64,000 nt of DNA from JBBATK01 sp044224515 (GTDB taxonomy: Bacteria; Bacteroidota; Ignavibacteria; Kapaibacteriales; NICIL-2). A model generated the notes under the pieces. It had not been told where the DNA came from. It saw only the letters and a program-made list of their open reading frames with translations, and made no database searches. This document shows positions 52,711 through 62,706 of this stretch, piece after piece. Numbering within the stretch: position 1 is the first letter of the stretch; each line of letters starts with the position of its first letter. The position numbers were made by a program, and so were the translations under genes. The DNA lies in NCBI GenBank assembly GCA_044224515.1, contig JBGAKH010000001.1:248001-312000 (forward strand). The letters run 5' to 3'.

Positions 52711-53154
52711 GTGAAAGACACCGATCGCATCATTTGCAAAATGCTTGAAAAGAACGCCAAAGTTAGTCTTAGCGAGATCGCCGAGACGGTTGGCTTATCA
52801 GTTCCCAGTGTAAGCGAACACATCAAGAAGATGGAAGAGCAGAATGTGATCGAGGGATACTATGCAAAAATCAATGCATCGGCATTGGACCTCGACATCA
52901 CCTGCTTCATCTTTGTTCGCGTTGAGAACAGCGCTGCCTATCCTGCATTTATCTCTCAGTGTCGCAAGACTTCCGAAATACTCGAGTGTCATGCTATTAC
53001 CGGCGACGCTTCGCACCTTCTGAAAGTGAGAGTGCAAAACACTGCCGCACTGGAGAAGTTATTATCCCGCATTCAACAGTGGAGCGGTGTACAACGCACC
53101 TTAACAAATTTAGTCCTTTCAACGCAATTCGAAAGCTTTGCCCTGCTTCAATAA
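52711..53154 (+). CDS. Lrp/AsnC family transcriptional regulator
   Basis: 147 residues starting at a GTG. The N-terminal helix-turn-helix (about 4-62: TDRIICKMLEKNAKVSLSEIAETVGLSVPSVSEHIKKMEEQNVIEGYYAKI) is followed by an Lrp-type ligand-binding (RAM) domain (about 66-140, including HAITGDASHLLKVRV). Such regulators sense amino acids. Only 18 bp separate it from glnN, so it very likely shares a transcript with, and regulates, the glutamine synthetase. A TATTTTGC-like element lies about 55 bp upstream. Confidence 0.92.
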   Translation: MKDTDRIICKMLEKNAKVSLSEIAETVGLSVPSVSEHIKKMEEQNVIEGYYAKINASALDLDITCFIFVRVENSAAYPAFISQCRKTSEILECHAITGDASHLLKVRVQNTAALEKLLSRIQQWSGVQRTLTNLVLSTQFESFALLQ

Positions 53155-53172
53155 CCTCACACACTTCCTCAT

Positions 53173-55350
53173 ATGAGCACTTATAGTTCACATGGCGTTA
53201 TGAACGCCGCCAAAAGTTGGAGAGCCAAAGGTCAGCAAACGACCATGGGAGATCTTCACGATGTATTTGCGACTGACGTGTTTTCGATGGATGAAATGCG
53301 TCAACGTTGCTCAAAACCTGTCTTTAAGTCAATTCAGGCTACTATAGAGCGTGGTCAAACTTTAGATCCTGCGGTGGCCGATACCGTAGCGCTGGCCATG
53401 AAAGAGTGGGCAACTGAGCATGGAGCAACCCACTATACGCACTGGTTTCAACCACTGACAGGTTCAACTGCAGAAAAGCATGAGAGTTTCGTAACACCAA
53501 GTCACGACGGAACGGCGATCGCCGAGTTTTCCGGCAAGGATTTGATTCAGGGCGAACCGGATGCATCTTCATTTCCAAGTGGAGGTCTTCGAGCAACATT
53601 TGAGGCCCGCGGATATACAGCGTGGGATCCTACTTCCCCAGCTTTCTTGGTTCGCCACTCAAACGGCGCAGTGCTCTGTATCCCCACCGCATTTGCGTCC
53701 TGGACGGGTGAAGCGTTGGACAACAAAATTCCGCTGTTGCGCTCCAACGATGCACTTCACAAGCAAACGGTTCGCGCACTGAGTTTGTTTGGCATTACAA
53801 ACGTTCAACGGGCTTTTGCAACGCTTGGTTGCGAGCAGGAGTACTTTTTGATCGACGAAGAGTTTTACTATCGTCGACCGGATCTCTATCAAACAGGTCG
53901 CTCTCTTTTTGGAGCAAAGCCGCCTCGCGGGCAGGAGCTGGAAGACCATTACTTCGGTACAATCCCCGAGCGCGTATTGTCGTACATGACAGAAGTCGAA
54001 TACCACCTCTATCGCCTTGGCGTACCCATCAAAACGCGTCACAATGAGGTTGCACCGGGTCAGTTCGAGATTGCTCCAATATTTGAACACGCTAACATTG
54101 CCGCTGACCATCAACAATTGGTGATGCAAGTATTGCGTAACACGGCAAGTACCTATGGCCTGGTTTGTCTCATGCACGAGAAGCCGTTTGCCGGGGTAAA
54201 TGGCAGTGGAAAGCACCTTAATTGGTCAGTCGCTACCGATACAGGAATGAATTTGCTGGAACCGGGACAGACACCGCACGAGAACATGATCTTCTTGTTC
54301 TTCTGTGCAGCCGTTATTAAAGCCGTTCACCGCCACCAAGACTTATTGCGGATCAGTGTGGCATCTGCAGCGAATGATCACCGCCTTGGTGCAAACGAAG
54401 CTCCACCTGCCATTATCTCGATCTTCTTAGGTGAGCAACTCACGGATGTGTTTGTACAAATACAAAAAGGACAACACAAGAAAGCAAAGGATGGCGGATT
54501 CCTTGGTTTAGGCACGAACGTTCTGCCGAAACTACCACGCCACGCCGGTGATCGCAATCGAACTTCGCCCTTTGCATTCACCGGCAACAAGTTCGAGTTT
54601 CGCGCTGTCGGTTCCTCCCAAAGCGTCTCCTTCCCTGCAACCGTTCTCAACACGATTGTGGCTGAGGCTATTGATGAACTCACTACAACGTTAGAGAAGA
54701 GTCCTAAAGCAAAGAAGAAGCTCGACGAGGCTCTGTATGCGTTGATCAAGCAAGTCATGGACGAATGCGGTTCAGTACTCTTCAATGAAGACGGGTATTC
54801 CGATGATTGGCAGACGGAAGCAAAACGTCGTGGACTCCTCAACCTGAAAACTACGCTCGATGCACTTGGACGCTTTCACAGCAAGAAGAACATCAGCGTT
54901 TTCAAAAAGTACGGTGTGCTAAGTGAGCGCGAATTGCTGGCTCGTGAGGAGATTTACCATGACCAGTACTTTAAAACGATCAACATTGAAGCCGAGACGA
55001 CTGAGCGCATTTCTCGTACCCAGCTTCTCCCTGCTTGCGTCGAGTACATTGCTCAGCTTTCGGAAACTGCAGAGGGATTAGGTGACTTAGGCTTGAGCTC
55101 GACCGCTATTCAAGGTGTGCTGGAGGAGACGATAAACAAGGTAGATGCTCTCGGTAACGCTATTGCTCAGCTTCGCAAAGTCAACAAGGACCTCGGAGGC
55201 AACAGTGTTCATGACAAGGCTAAACACATGCACAGCAATGTAATCCCGGCAATGAATGCCGTGCGCAGCGCTTGCGACAAACTCGAGCGTATCATTCCGG
55301 AAAAAATCTGGTCTTTACCGAGCTATCGCGAGATGTTGTGGATAAAGTAG
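53173..55350 (+). CDS. glnN: Glutamine synthetase type III
   Basis: 725 residues, the large GSIII form common in Bacteroidota and some cyanobacteria. The N-terminal GSIII region shows ATHYTHWFQPLTGSTAEKHESFV; the catalytic core shows CEQEYFLID, RHNEVAPGQFEIAPIFEHANIAADHQQLVM and GVNGSGKHLNWS, then NRTSPFAFTGNKFEFRAVGSSQSVSFPATVLN. It assimilates ammonium into glutamine. The length matches the family (about 700-730) and differs from the 470-residue GSI. It follows the Lrp-family gene and ends 30 bp before a strong terminator. Confidence 0.96.
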   Translation: MSTYSSHGVMNAAKSWRAKGQQTTMGDLHDVFATDVFSMDEMRQRCSKPVFKSIQATIERGQTLDPAVADTVALAMKEWATEHGATHYTHWFQPLTGSTAEKHESFVTPSHDGTAIAEFSGKDLIQGEPDASSFPSGGLRATFEARGYTAWDPTSPAFLVRHSNGAVLCIPTAFASWTGEALDNKIPLLRSNDALHKQTVRALSLFGITNVQRAFATLGCEQEYFLIDEEFYYRRPDLYQTGRSLFGAKPPRGQELEDHYFGTIPERVLSYMTEVEYHLYRLGVPIKTRHNEVAPGQFEIAPIFEHANIAADHQQLVMQVLRNTASTYGLVCLMHEKPFAGVNGSGKHLNWSVATDTGMNLLEPGQTPHENMIFLFFCAAVIKAVHRHQDLLRISVASAANDHRLGANEAPPAIISIFLGEQLTDVFVQIQKGQHKKAKDGGFLGLGTNVLPKLPRHAGDRNRTSPFAFTGNKFEFRAVGSSQSVSFPATVLNTIVAEAIDELTTTLEKSPKAKKKLDEALYALIKQVMDECGSVLFNEDGYSDDWQTEAKRRGLLNLKTTLDALGRFHSKKNISVFKKYGVLSERELLAREEIYHDQYFKTINIEAETTERISRTQLLPACVEYIAQLSETAEGLGDLGLSSTAIQGVLEETINKVDALGNAIAQLRKVNKDLGGNSVHDKAKHMHSNVIPAMNAVRSACDKLERIIPEKIWSLPSYREMLWIK

Positions 55351-55380
55351 AGCCTGTCTTCCCGTACTTTTGTAGTGATG

Positions 55381-55418
55381 CACAGAGGTCGATGTTTCGC
55401 ATCGACCTCTGTGTTTTT
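55381..55418 (+). terminator. Terminator of the lrp-glnN operon
   Basis: A 14-bp perfect stem (55381-55394 with 55400-55413), 5-base loop and five T. Confidence 0.94.
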
Positions 55419-55535
55419 ATCAGCGTTTAACAGCCCTTTGCAGGTCAGAGGCCCTGTTTCGGTCAATTGCCGGGTGTGCTGGACAACTCATGAACTAGCC
55501 GAATCATACTTGCTTACCAACTCAACGCCACTTTT

Positions 55536-57080
55536 ATGTCGACTTCACATCAAATTAAGCGTGCTCTGATATCCGTTTCAGACAAAACCGGCATCACAGA
55601 ACTTGCCCTCTCCTTACGAGCCTTGGGAGTCGAGCTCATCTCGACCGGAGGTACAGCCGCTTTGCTGCGTTCTGCCGGTATTCCTGTTACAAATGTGAGT
55701 GATATCACAGGTTTCCCCGAGATTATGGATGGCAGAGTAAAAACCCTGCATCCAAAAATCCATGGTGCATTACTTGGTGTGTTGGACAATGCCGAACATC
55801 TGGAACAAATGAAAGATCACGGGATAGAATCTATCGACCTCTTGGTCATAAACCTATATCCCTTCGAACAGACAGTGCAGAGAGAAAGTTCAAGCGATGA
55901 AGAGATAATCGAGAACATAGACATAGGTGGTCCGGCTATGCTGCGCGCAGCTGCAAAGAATTACGAATGGACAGCTGTTGTCGTGAACCCTGAACGTTAT
56001 AGCGAACTCCTTGAATCGTTGAAGGCTAACTCTATGTCGCTCAGCAAAGAGTTTCGGCGCCGACTTGCCGGTGAGGTCTATCGCCACACGGCACATTACG
56101 ACAGTCTTATCGCCGAGTATTTCAACAAAGAAGAGCGCACCTTTCCGAGTGTCCTCAGTATGTCGGCACGAAAGGAAATGGATCTTCGCTATGGCGAAAA
56201 CCCGCATCAGAGTGCAGCACTCTACGGACAGTTTTCAAAGTGTTTTAAACAGCTTCACGGCAAAGAACTCTCGTACAACAACATTGTCGATATCGATGCA
56301 GCTCAACAGTTGGTCATGGAGTTCAATGAGCCAACGGTAGCCATCATCAAACACACGAATCCTTGCGGTGTGGGTAGTGCAGAGAATTTGTCGATGGCTT
56401 GGGAGAAAGCTTTCTCCACCGACACTGCCTCCCCGTTCGGCGGTATTGTCGCCGTGAATCGCGAAGTAGATGGTGCCTTTGCCAGTGTCATTCACGCAAT
56501 TTTCACAGAAGTAATCATTGCACCCTCCTTCACCGATGAAGCGTTAGAACTCTTGATGAAGAAAAAGGATCGCCGACTCATGACGGCTGACTTCGATCGT
56601 ATTCGTGCATTTGAGAATCGTCTGGTTAAGAGTGTGTTGGGCGGTTTTATCGTTCAAAGCCCGGATAACAAACTGCTTGATCAGGAACACATGCGAGTAG
56701 TGAGCGAGCGCGAGCCACACGATTCTGAGTTGAGTGCCATGATGTATGCGTGGCGCGTCTGTAAGCATGTTAAGTCCAACGCGATCGTATACGCTTCGGG
56801 CGATCGAACCCTGGCCATTGGAGCCGGACAAATGTCACGCATTGATTCATCGCGCATAGCAGCCTTCCGTGCTAAGCAGTTTGGGCTCGATTTAAACGGT
56901 TCCGCGGTAGCATCCGATGCGTTCTTCCCCTTTGCGGATGGACTCTTACAGTGCATAGAGGCAGGTGCCACCGCCGTGATTCAGCCTGGCGGATCCGTAC
57001 GCGACGAAGAAGTAATACGAGCAGCAAACGAACATAATATCGCAATGCTCTTTACAGGTATGCGCCACTTCAGACATTAA
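55536..57080 (+). CDS. purH: Bifunctional AICAR transformylase / IMP cyclohydrolase
   Basis: 514 residues catalysing the last two steps of IMP synthesis. The N-terminal MGS-like cyclohydrolase domain (about 1-150) shows ALISVSDKTGI, ISTGGTAALLRSAGIPV, GFPEIMDGRVKTLHPKIHG and NLYPF. The C-terminal transformylase shows RYGENPHQSAALYG, KHTNPCGVG with the catalytic Lys-His, and SDAFFPFADGLLQCIEAGATAVIQPGGSVRDEEVI. Length is normal. It stands alone with its own terminator. Confidence 0.97.
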   Translation: MSTSHQIKRALISVSDKTGITELALSLRALGVELISTGGTAALLRSAGIPVTNVSDITGFPEIMDGRVKTLHPKIHGALLGVLDNAEHLEQMKDHGIESIDLLVINLYPFEQTVQRESSSDEEIIENIDIGGPAMLRAAAKNYEWTAVVVNPERYSELLESLKANSMSLSKEFRRRLAGEVYRHTAHYDSLIAEYFNKEERTFPSVLSMSARKEMDLRYGENPHQSAALYGQFSKCFKQLHGKELSYNNIVDIDAAQQLVMEFNEPTVAIIKHTNPCGVGSAENLSMAWEKAFSTDTASPFGGIVAVNREVDGAFASVIHAIFTEVIIAPSFTDEALELLMKKKDRRLMTADFDRIRAFENRLVKSVLGGFIVQSPDNKLLDQEHMRVVSEREPHDSELSAMMYAWRVCKHVKSNAIVYASGDRTLAIGAGQMSRIDSSRIAAFRAKQFGLDLNGSAVASDAFFPFADGLLQCIEAGATAVIQPGGSVRDEEVIRAANEHNIAMLFTGMRHFRH

Positions 57081-57138
57081 GATATCGCAGTAGCGGAATA
57101 GCTGCGCTCGATCTTCGATCAGAAAATAGGTTTAATGA

Positions 57139-57171
57139 AGCGCTCCGGTTGATTGTACCGGGGCGCTTTTT
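57139..57171 (+). terminator. Terminator of purH
   Basis: An 11-bp stem including one T-G pair (57139-57149 with 57157-57167) and a T-rich tail. Confidence 0.9.
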
Positions 57172-57369
57172 GTTTTATGAGCCGAGAGTGAATGTCTATG
57201 ACAACCAGGATGATCGTATTGTCATGTGCTTCTCATTGACTTCTAAAATGTCCCTCGATAACTTCGTCTGCACATATGAACGAGAAAAGAGCACCGCACA
57301 GTCCGGCATTTTTCGATGATATGGAGCATAAACGAGAGGTTACGACAAGAATGAACGCTTAGGATGATA

Positions 57370-58572
57370 ATGAATCGAACGGTGCATACAACAATACTTC
57401 TCTTGCTCGTGTTAACGAGCTGCTTGACTGCACAATCAGTCACCGACTCCCCTGACTCGCTAACCATCAGTGCCTTGCAGTCCGAGAACAAACCGCTGGA
57501 CATTCGAGCAGCACTCTATCCATTTCCCTTTCGACCAACGGACTCGATTGCATCGGTAATTCGAAGAATCGTTCGACCGATTTGCGTTATCGATCGACTC
57601 TCTGAAACAGACGCAATTGAGCGCGCCTTGTGGTGGGTTCACTCACTTTGGAAACACGATCCTGTTCATTCGATTGCCGAACAATGTGCCAGTCCGGAAA
57701 TCATTCAACGTGCACGGCGAGGCGAGCGCTTCAGCTGCGTTGAGTATGCTAAAGTGTTAAGCGATGTATTGGTTTCGTTTGGTTACGCGGCTCGCATGGT
57801 TGGTCTCAGTCGAAGAAACATCTCCAACCCCTCTACAGGCGCTCGCCATGTGGCCGTTGAAGTTTGGTCGTGTCAGCACGATAAGTGGATGTTCGTCGAT
57901 CCACAGTTTGGTCTTTACCCAACGGCACACGACACTGTCCTCAGCGCCTTAGAGCTTCAACGTGCGATCGCCTCTTCATCAACCGCCTTGCGATTCACGG
58001 TTGTGGATAGCATAGCGGCTCACTCGCAGACACTAGTGGATAGTGTGGGTGCTCAGTATACACAGTTCATAGTGAGGCACACCGCTTTTACCGATATCCC
58101 AATTCTCAATGACAAGAATGTTGGGATGGCGATGCTGGTGCCACAGGATCGCAACGAACCGCTGCTCTTTCAAGGAACGCCCCTAAGTCGCATACAATAC
58201 ACCAAAGATCCTGCAATGCTCTATGCTTCACTCGGCACACTGCATATGGACTTGGACTATGACTATTCTGCAAACAAAGCAAAGGCGCTTTTGCAGAAAC
58301 CGGGCTATCGAATCGTATGTACTTCGTCGTACCCGTGGATTCGACATTTCGAGTTCAAAGTGGATAAAGGCGATTGGCAAACGATGAGCACAAACACGGT
58401 GTACTGGCAACTTCATCACGGTACGAATGAGTTCAGAACGAGAGCTCTTTGTAGTTCAGGTTGTTACTCAAAGGAGTCTTTCCTTAAGGTGTATTATGGT
58501 CAGCGAGCCGAAGCGCGCAGGATACGACAACATAGTCGCGAAACAGGAGACTTACCGGTACCGGGTCCTTAA
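57370..58572 (+). CDS. Transglutaminase-like domain protein, possible lipoprotein
   Basis: 400 residues from ATG 57370, which has AGG six bases upstream; another ATG at 57364 abuts the signal. The N-terminus (LLLLVLTSCLTAQ) fits a signal peptide with a possible lipobox LTSC. A transglutaminase-like core lies at about 75-190 with Cys in RFSCVEYAKVLSDVL, His in GARHVAVEVW and Asp in MFVDPQFGLYP, the usual Cys-His-Asp triad. The C-terminal half is beta-rich without a known domain and carries no T9SS tail. It may be a peptidase-like or structural envelope protein. Confidence 0.75.
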   Translation: MNRTVHTTILLLLVLTSCLTAQSVTDSPDSLTISALQSENKPLDIRAALYPFPFRPTDSIASVIRRIVRPICVIDRLSETDAIERALWWVHSLWKHDPVHSIAEQCASPEIIQRARRGERFSCVEYAKVLSDVLVSFGYAARMVGLSRRNISNPSTGARHVAVEVWSCQHDKWMFVDPQFGLYPTAHDTVLSALELQRAIASSSTALRFTVVDSIAAHSQTLVDSVGAQYTQFIVRHTAFTDIPILNDKNVGMAMLVPQDRNEPLLFQGTPLSRIQYTKDPAMLYASLGTLHMDLDYDYSANKAKALLQKPGYRIVCTSSYPWIRHFEFKVDKGDWQTMSTNTVYWQLHHGTNEFRTRALCSSGCYSKESFLKVYYGQRAEARRIRQHSRETGDLPVPGP

Positions 58573-58614
58573 CATTAATACGATCGTGATCACTGTGACT
58601 CTTTGAGCTTTCTC

Positions 58615-59622
58615 TTAAGCAATCTCTACAACTATTTTCCCTAGTTGCTGTGCCATCTGCATATGGGCGAAGGCTTCTGCAGACTGAGCAAGAGGCCAGA
58701 CACTATCCACGATCGGTTTGATCTCATGACGACTCACAAAGTCAATCATGGATTCAAAGTCTAGGTCACTCCCCATGGTGGCTCCGATCCACCGCAACTG
58801 CTTCCAAAATATTCGGCGAACCTCAACCCTTTCCGCTGCTCCTAAGGTTGCTCCGTAGGAAACCAATCTGCCGCCCGGTTCCAAGAGCTGGAGAAAATCG
58901 TTGATGTAAGGGCCTCCGATACTATCAACAATGAGATGCGGATTGGGAAAGGATGCATTCCACTCCTTCGTCCAATTCGCTCGCCCGGTGGTTAAGCCAC
59001 CACGTGCACCGAGATCCATCGCTGCACGGATTTTTGTCTCTTGGGTACTGCTCACATAAACATCAGCTCCCGCAGCAAGAGCGAACTGCAATGCAAAGCA
59101 AGCCACACCGCCGCCAATGCCACTGATAAGCACTCGCTCCCCCTGCTGCACGCCACCTTGCTTCACCACACTTCTGTAGGCCGTTAATCCGGCAAGAGGA
59201 AGTGCAGCAGCCTCGCTATAACTCATATAGGTCGGTTTACGATGCAGTCGATCTACCGGAACACATACGTATTCCGCAAGTGTTCCTTGGCTCGGCATGC
59301 CAAGTATAGCGTACGAGGCACCTTGCGCTCCATCGTTTTCGCCCCAGTGAATGTTTGGATTGATAAGCACATCTTGTCCGAGCCAATGATCTGCAGTTGC
59401 ATCGGCGACCGCTTCCACCACTCCGGCTCCATCCGAACCCGGTACTACCGGATAGCTAATTTTTGCATAGTGTCCATCCTTTATCCACACGTCACGACGA
59501 TTCAAACTCGCCGCTCGTAGTCGGACAAGTGCACACCCGGGTTTAAGAGAAGGTTTAGGAATCGCGCTCAGTGCCAACGATTGAGAGGCGTCCGGAATGA
59601 CAATTGCTTTCATGCTTGACAT
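58615..59622 (-). CDS. Zinc-type alcohol dehydrogenase / quinone oxidoreductase family protein (MDR)
   Basis: 336 residues from ATG 59622; another ATG at 59613 (MKAIVIPD) is also possible. It is a medium-chain dehydrogenase/reductase: GroES-like domain with LRAASLNRRDVWIKDG and VPGSDGAGVVEAVADA, then a Rossmann domain with VLISGIGGGVACFALQFALAAGADVYVSS. The structural-zinc cysteine cluster is absent, and the nucleotide-binding motif is GIGGGV. It probably reduces a quinone, enal or alcohol with NAD(P)H; the substrate is unknown. A terminator for the upstream gene lies about 50 bp before its start. Confidence 0.85.
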   Translation of the reverse strand: MSSMKAIVIPDASQSLALSAIPKPSLKPGCALVRLRAASLNRRDVWIKDGHYAKISYPVVPGSDGAGVVEAVADATADHWLGQDVLINPNIHWGENDGAQGASYAILGMPSQGTLAEYVCVPVDRLHRKPTYMSYSEAAALPLAGLTAYRSVVKQGGVQQGERVLISGIGGGVACFALQFALAAGADVYVSSTQETKIRAAMDLGARGGLTTGRANWTKEWNASFPNPHLIVDSIGGPYINDFLQLLEPGGRLVSYGATLGAAERVEVRRIFWKQLRWIGATMGSDLDFESMIDFVSRHEIKPIVDSVWPLAQSAEAFAHMQMAQQLGKIVVEIA

Positions 59623-59672
59623 ACAATTTCTCGATTGCGAGTGTACGAGGGACTTCAAATCTACGGAGCAAT

Positions 59673-59706
59673 AAAAAAAGCGAGTGAGCAATCCGCTCAC
59701 TCGCTT
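59673..59706 (-). terminator. Terminator of the DUF6263-like gene
   Basis: A 12-bp perfect stem (59678-59689 with 59695-59706) followed on the minus strand by seven T. Confidence 0.93.
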
Positions 59707-59783
59707 CAAAAGTACGAGCAAAAAACGCTATTGACCTAGCACTCCCGCGAGACGCTTCCGTTGCACTGTGCGCCAAGTCGCCT

Positions 59784-60641
59784 TTACTTCGCTACGCGTA
59801 CGATGGTTGTCTTCACTTCCAATGATGAAGGAATTTCCATTCCCTCACCAACAACGATTCGTTGATCGCTTTGCGATGTGCTTTGCATGAAGACAGGCAT
59901 ACCGGTCTGAAGCTCGAATAAGTAGGATGCATTGACAACGCCATCACCTTCAATCGTTACCTCATGGCCCATCTGTTTCATTGAACCATTGATGATGAAC
60001 TTCTCGGACTTGGCACGAATGCGACCACACTTCATTCCAAGAGTGTCGACATTGCCAAGAAATGTATAGCGCATGGCGACTGAACTGATGAGCTTGCCGT
60101 TCCCTTGATCCGTTGTGTCAGTTTGTGAACTTGTCCACTCCAAACCTGTTGTTAAAGCTTGCTCAGGATAAGCGACGAACAAACCACGCATCAAATTACG
60201 ATTGGCAACTTGGCGAATAATCATTTGATCTTTGTCGGCAGACGGAACCGGAACGGGTGCGTCGCGACGAAGGACTTTTCCGCTTGCATTCGTGACAATC
60301 ATCTCTTTCGCTCCACTCAAATCATCACGGCGAATAGTGGTGTCGGGTACCATGAACATCGACATCCCACTAACGCTTAACACGGCATCCTTGAGATCAA
60401 TACCAAAAGTGGTTGAGTCTTTCGTGGTCTCCTTGACAGATACCACACTCTTCATCGTAGCTTTAAGATTGCTGACGTTTTCTTGGCCCATCATGGTGAC
60501 CGTGTTCGTCGTTTGACTGTTGACGCTGTAGCCGAAGTTCGCTCCCTTGCTTACACGGATTTTCTGAACTTGATCGGCTGCGGAGAGTGCACAAGAGAGC
60601 GCAACAAACACCGCAAGTCCACATGTAAGAAATTTCTTCAT
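59784..60641 (-). CDS. Secreted protein, DUF6263-like
   Basis: 285 residues from ATG 60641, supported by AAGGA upstream and a signal peptide (MKKFLTCGLAVFVALSCALSA). The mature part is beta-rich and starts with an RVSKGANFGYSVNSQTTNTVTMMGQENVSNLKATMKSVV pattern; it includes a WTSSQTDTTDQG segment and a basic end (EVKTTIVRVAK). This resembles DUF6263-type periplasmic proteins, whose function is unknown. It has its own terminator and appears monocistronic. Confidence 0.65.
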   Translation of the reverse strand: MKKFLTCGLAVFVALSCALSAADQVQKIRVSKGANFGYSVNSQTTNTVTMMGQENVSNLKATMKSVVSVKETTKDSTTFGIDLKDAVLSVSGMSMFMVPDTTIRRDDLSGAKEMIVTNASGKVLRRDAPVPVPSADKDQMIIRQVANRNLMRGLFVAYPEQALTTGLEWTSSQTDTTDQGNGKLISSVAMRYTFLGNVDTLGMKCGRIRAKSEKFIINGSMKQMGHEVTIEGDGVVNASYLFELQTGMPVFMQSTSQSDQRIVVGEGMEIPSSLEVKTTIVRVAK

Positions 60642-60783
60642 TGCTGTTCCTTTCTGAACCGTTGATAGTGGCATAATTCCGCTAACGACGTGAGAAAATG
60701 TAAAAAGTTGCACTTAAGATCAATACAGTCAGAACTACCGTGTGCCTCAAAGCCCTCATCTCGGAGACGACCCAGCGATAATC

Positions 60784-62619
60784 TTATTCATTCTCCATAG
60801 CCAAGCGAGCACGCTTTGAAGCACGCTGGCGCTCCGTTGTATTCAGAATCTTCTTACGAATACGCAGTGATAAGGGTGTGACTTCGAGCAGCTCGTCATC
60901 TTCAATAAACTCGATGAATTGCTCCAAACTCATGAGTCTGGGTGGAGCCAGGCGAATGATTCCGTCGGAACCGCTGGCGCGCATGTTCGTCAAGTGTTTT
61001 GCTTTGGAAACATTTACAGACAAGTCGGACTCCTTTGCATTCTCACCGACAACCATTCCTTCGTACACTGGGGCTCCCGGCTCAATAAACAGAACACCGC
61101 GTTCCTGTGCGCTCTCGAGGGAGTATGCAGTTGCAACACCGTTTTCCATGGACACCAAGGTTCCACGCAAACGAGTACTTACTTCTCCCTTGAATGGATG
61201 ATAACCGGTAAAGTTGTGATGGATCAAACCATCACCACGCGTTAGCGTCATGAAGTCGGTACGAAAACCAATCAAGCCGCGTGATGGAATAATAAACTCT
61301 GCGCGCATTCCCGTACCTGCCGGTACCATGTTTGTCATTTCTGCACGACGACGTCCGAGGTTCTCAATCACGCTTCCAATACTCGTTTCCGAGCAGTCAA
61401 CGACAACATGTTCAAATGGCTCCAAGAGTTGTCCGTCGTCGTCGCGCTTCATCAGCACTTCCGGTTTCGATACGGCAAACTCGAATCCTTCGCGGCGCAT
61501 GGTCTCAATAAGGATGGCCATCTGCAATTCGCCTCTACCGGCAACTTTAAACACATCCGGCTGATCGGTTTCTTCAACGCGCATCGCAACGTTCGTTCGA
61601 AGCTCGCGGAACAAGCGTTCACGTAGTTTCGGTGTCGTGACGTGCTTACCTTCTTTGCCTGCGAATGGTGAAGTGTTCACCATGAAGTACATAGCAAGAG
61701 TCGGCTCGTCAATCTCCACATATGTTAGGCGTTCAGGAGCAGCAGGATTGGCAAAGGTGTCTCCAATTTTGACATTCTCGAAGCCCGAGAGTGAAATGAT
61801 TTCACCGGCCTTTGCTTCCTCGATCTCAGCTCGGTTGAGTCCTTCAAAGGCAAACATTTTTGTGATTTTCGACTGCACTTCCGATCCATCGCGCGCCAGT
61901 AGCACAACTGAGTCACCAACACGAACTGTTCCGCGGTGAATTCTACCAACTGCAATTCGGCCGATATAGTCGTTCCAATCAAGTGCGGCAATAACCATTT
62001 GGAATGGTTCATCAGGCGCGTAGGTTGGTCCGGGTATTGTTTCAACAATAGTCTCGAACAGCGGGGTGAGATCTTCGCTTGGATCGTCGAGTGAACGCTT
62101 CGCAATACCAGCCTTACCGATTGCATAAATAACCGGGAAGTTCAAAGCATCGTAATCCGCACCCAAGGCAAGGAAAAGCTCCATCACTTCGTTCAACACT
62201 TCTTCCGGACGAGCGTCACTACGATCGATCTTATTGATAATCACGATTGGTGTCAACTTCATCTCGAAAGCTTTACGCAGCACGAACTTTGTCTGCGGTA
62301 ATGGACCTTCAGCAGCGTCGACCAACAACACCACTCCGTCTACCATCGACAATACGCGCTCAACCTCACCACCAAAGTCGGAGTGGCCCGGCGTATCCAC
62401 GATGTTGATCTTCACATCGTTCCAACGCACGGCGGTGTTCTTCGCCATAATGGTAATACCCTTTTCGCGCTCAAGATCGTTTGAGTCCATCACGCGTTCG
62501 GCTACAACCTGATTTTCACGGAAGGTTCCCGCTTGACGAAGCATGAGGTCCACCAAGGTTGTTTTGCCGTGGTCAACGTGTGCAATAATGGCGATGTTGC
62601 GTAGATTCTCTCTGGTCAT
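60784..62619 (-). CDS. typA: Translational GTPase TypA/BipA
   Basis: 611 residues, a ribosome-associated GTPase of the EF-G group involved in ribosome assembly and stress adaptation. G motifs: AHVDHGKTTL (13-22), DTPGHSDFGGEVERVL and NKIDRSDARP. EF-G-like domains II, III and V are followed by the BipA C-terminal domain (GLIGFRTDFMTLTRGDGLIHH; NVSKAKHLTNMRASGSDG). Length and order are normal. A probable -7 element lies about 80 bp upstream on the minus strand. Confidence 0.97.
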   Translation of the reverse strand: MTRENLRNIAIIAHVDHGKTTLVDLMLRQAGTFRENQVVAERVMDSNDLEREKGITIMAKNTAVRWNDVKINIVDTPGHSDFGGEVERVLSMVDGVVLLVDAAEGPLPQTKFVLRKAFEMKLTPIVIINKIDRSDARPEEVLNEVMELFLALGADYDALNFPVIYAIGKAGIAKRSLDDPSEDLTPLFETIVETIPGPTYAPDEPFQMVIAALDWNDYIGRIAVGRIHRGTVRVGDSVVLLARDGSEVQSKITKMFAFEGLNRAEIEEAKAGEIISLSGFENVKIGDTFANPAAPERLTYVEIDEPTLAMYFMVNTSPFAGKEGKHVTTPKLRERLFRELRTNVAMRVEETDQPDVFKVAGRGELQMAILIETMRREGFEFAVSKPEVLMKRDDDGQLLEPFEHVVVDCSETSIGSVIENLGRRRAEMTNMVPAGTGMRAEFIIPSRGLIGFRTDFMTLTRGDGLIHHNFTGYHPFKGEVSTRLRGTLVSMENGVATAYSLESAQERGVLFIEPGAPVYEGMVVGENAKESDLSVNVSKAKHLTNMRASGSDGIIRLAPPRLMSLEQFIEFIEDDELLEVTPLSLRIRKKILNTTERQRASKRARLAMENE

Positions 62620-62698
62620 AAACTCGTATGAATGTGTGGTGTCGTTTCACAGTCGATCGCTGAATTCGAACGACATCCTTCGTTTCGTGAAAAGAATA

Positions 62699-62706
62699 CA
62701 AAATTA
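62699..62706 (-). promoter_or_regulatory. -7 promoter element of typA
   Basis: On the minus strand this reads TAATTTTG, a full match to TAnnTTTG, 80 bp before the typA start. No well-placed TTG is seen upstream. Confidence 0.4.
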
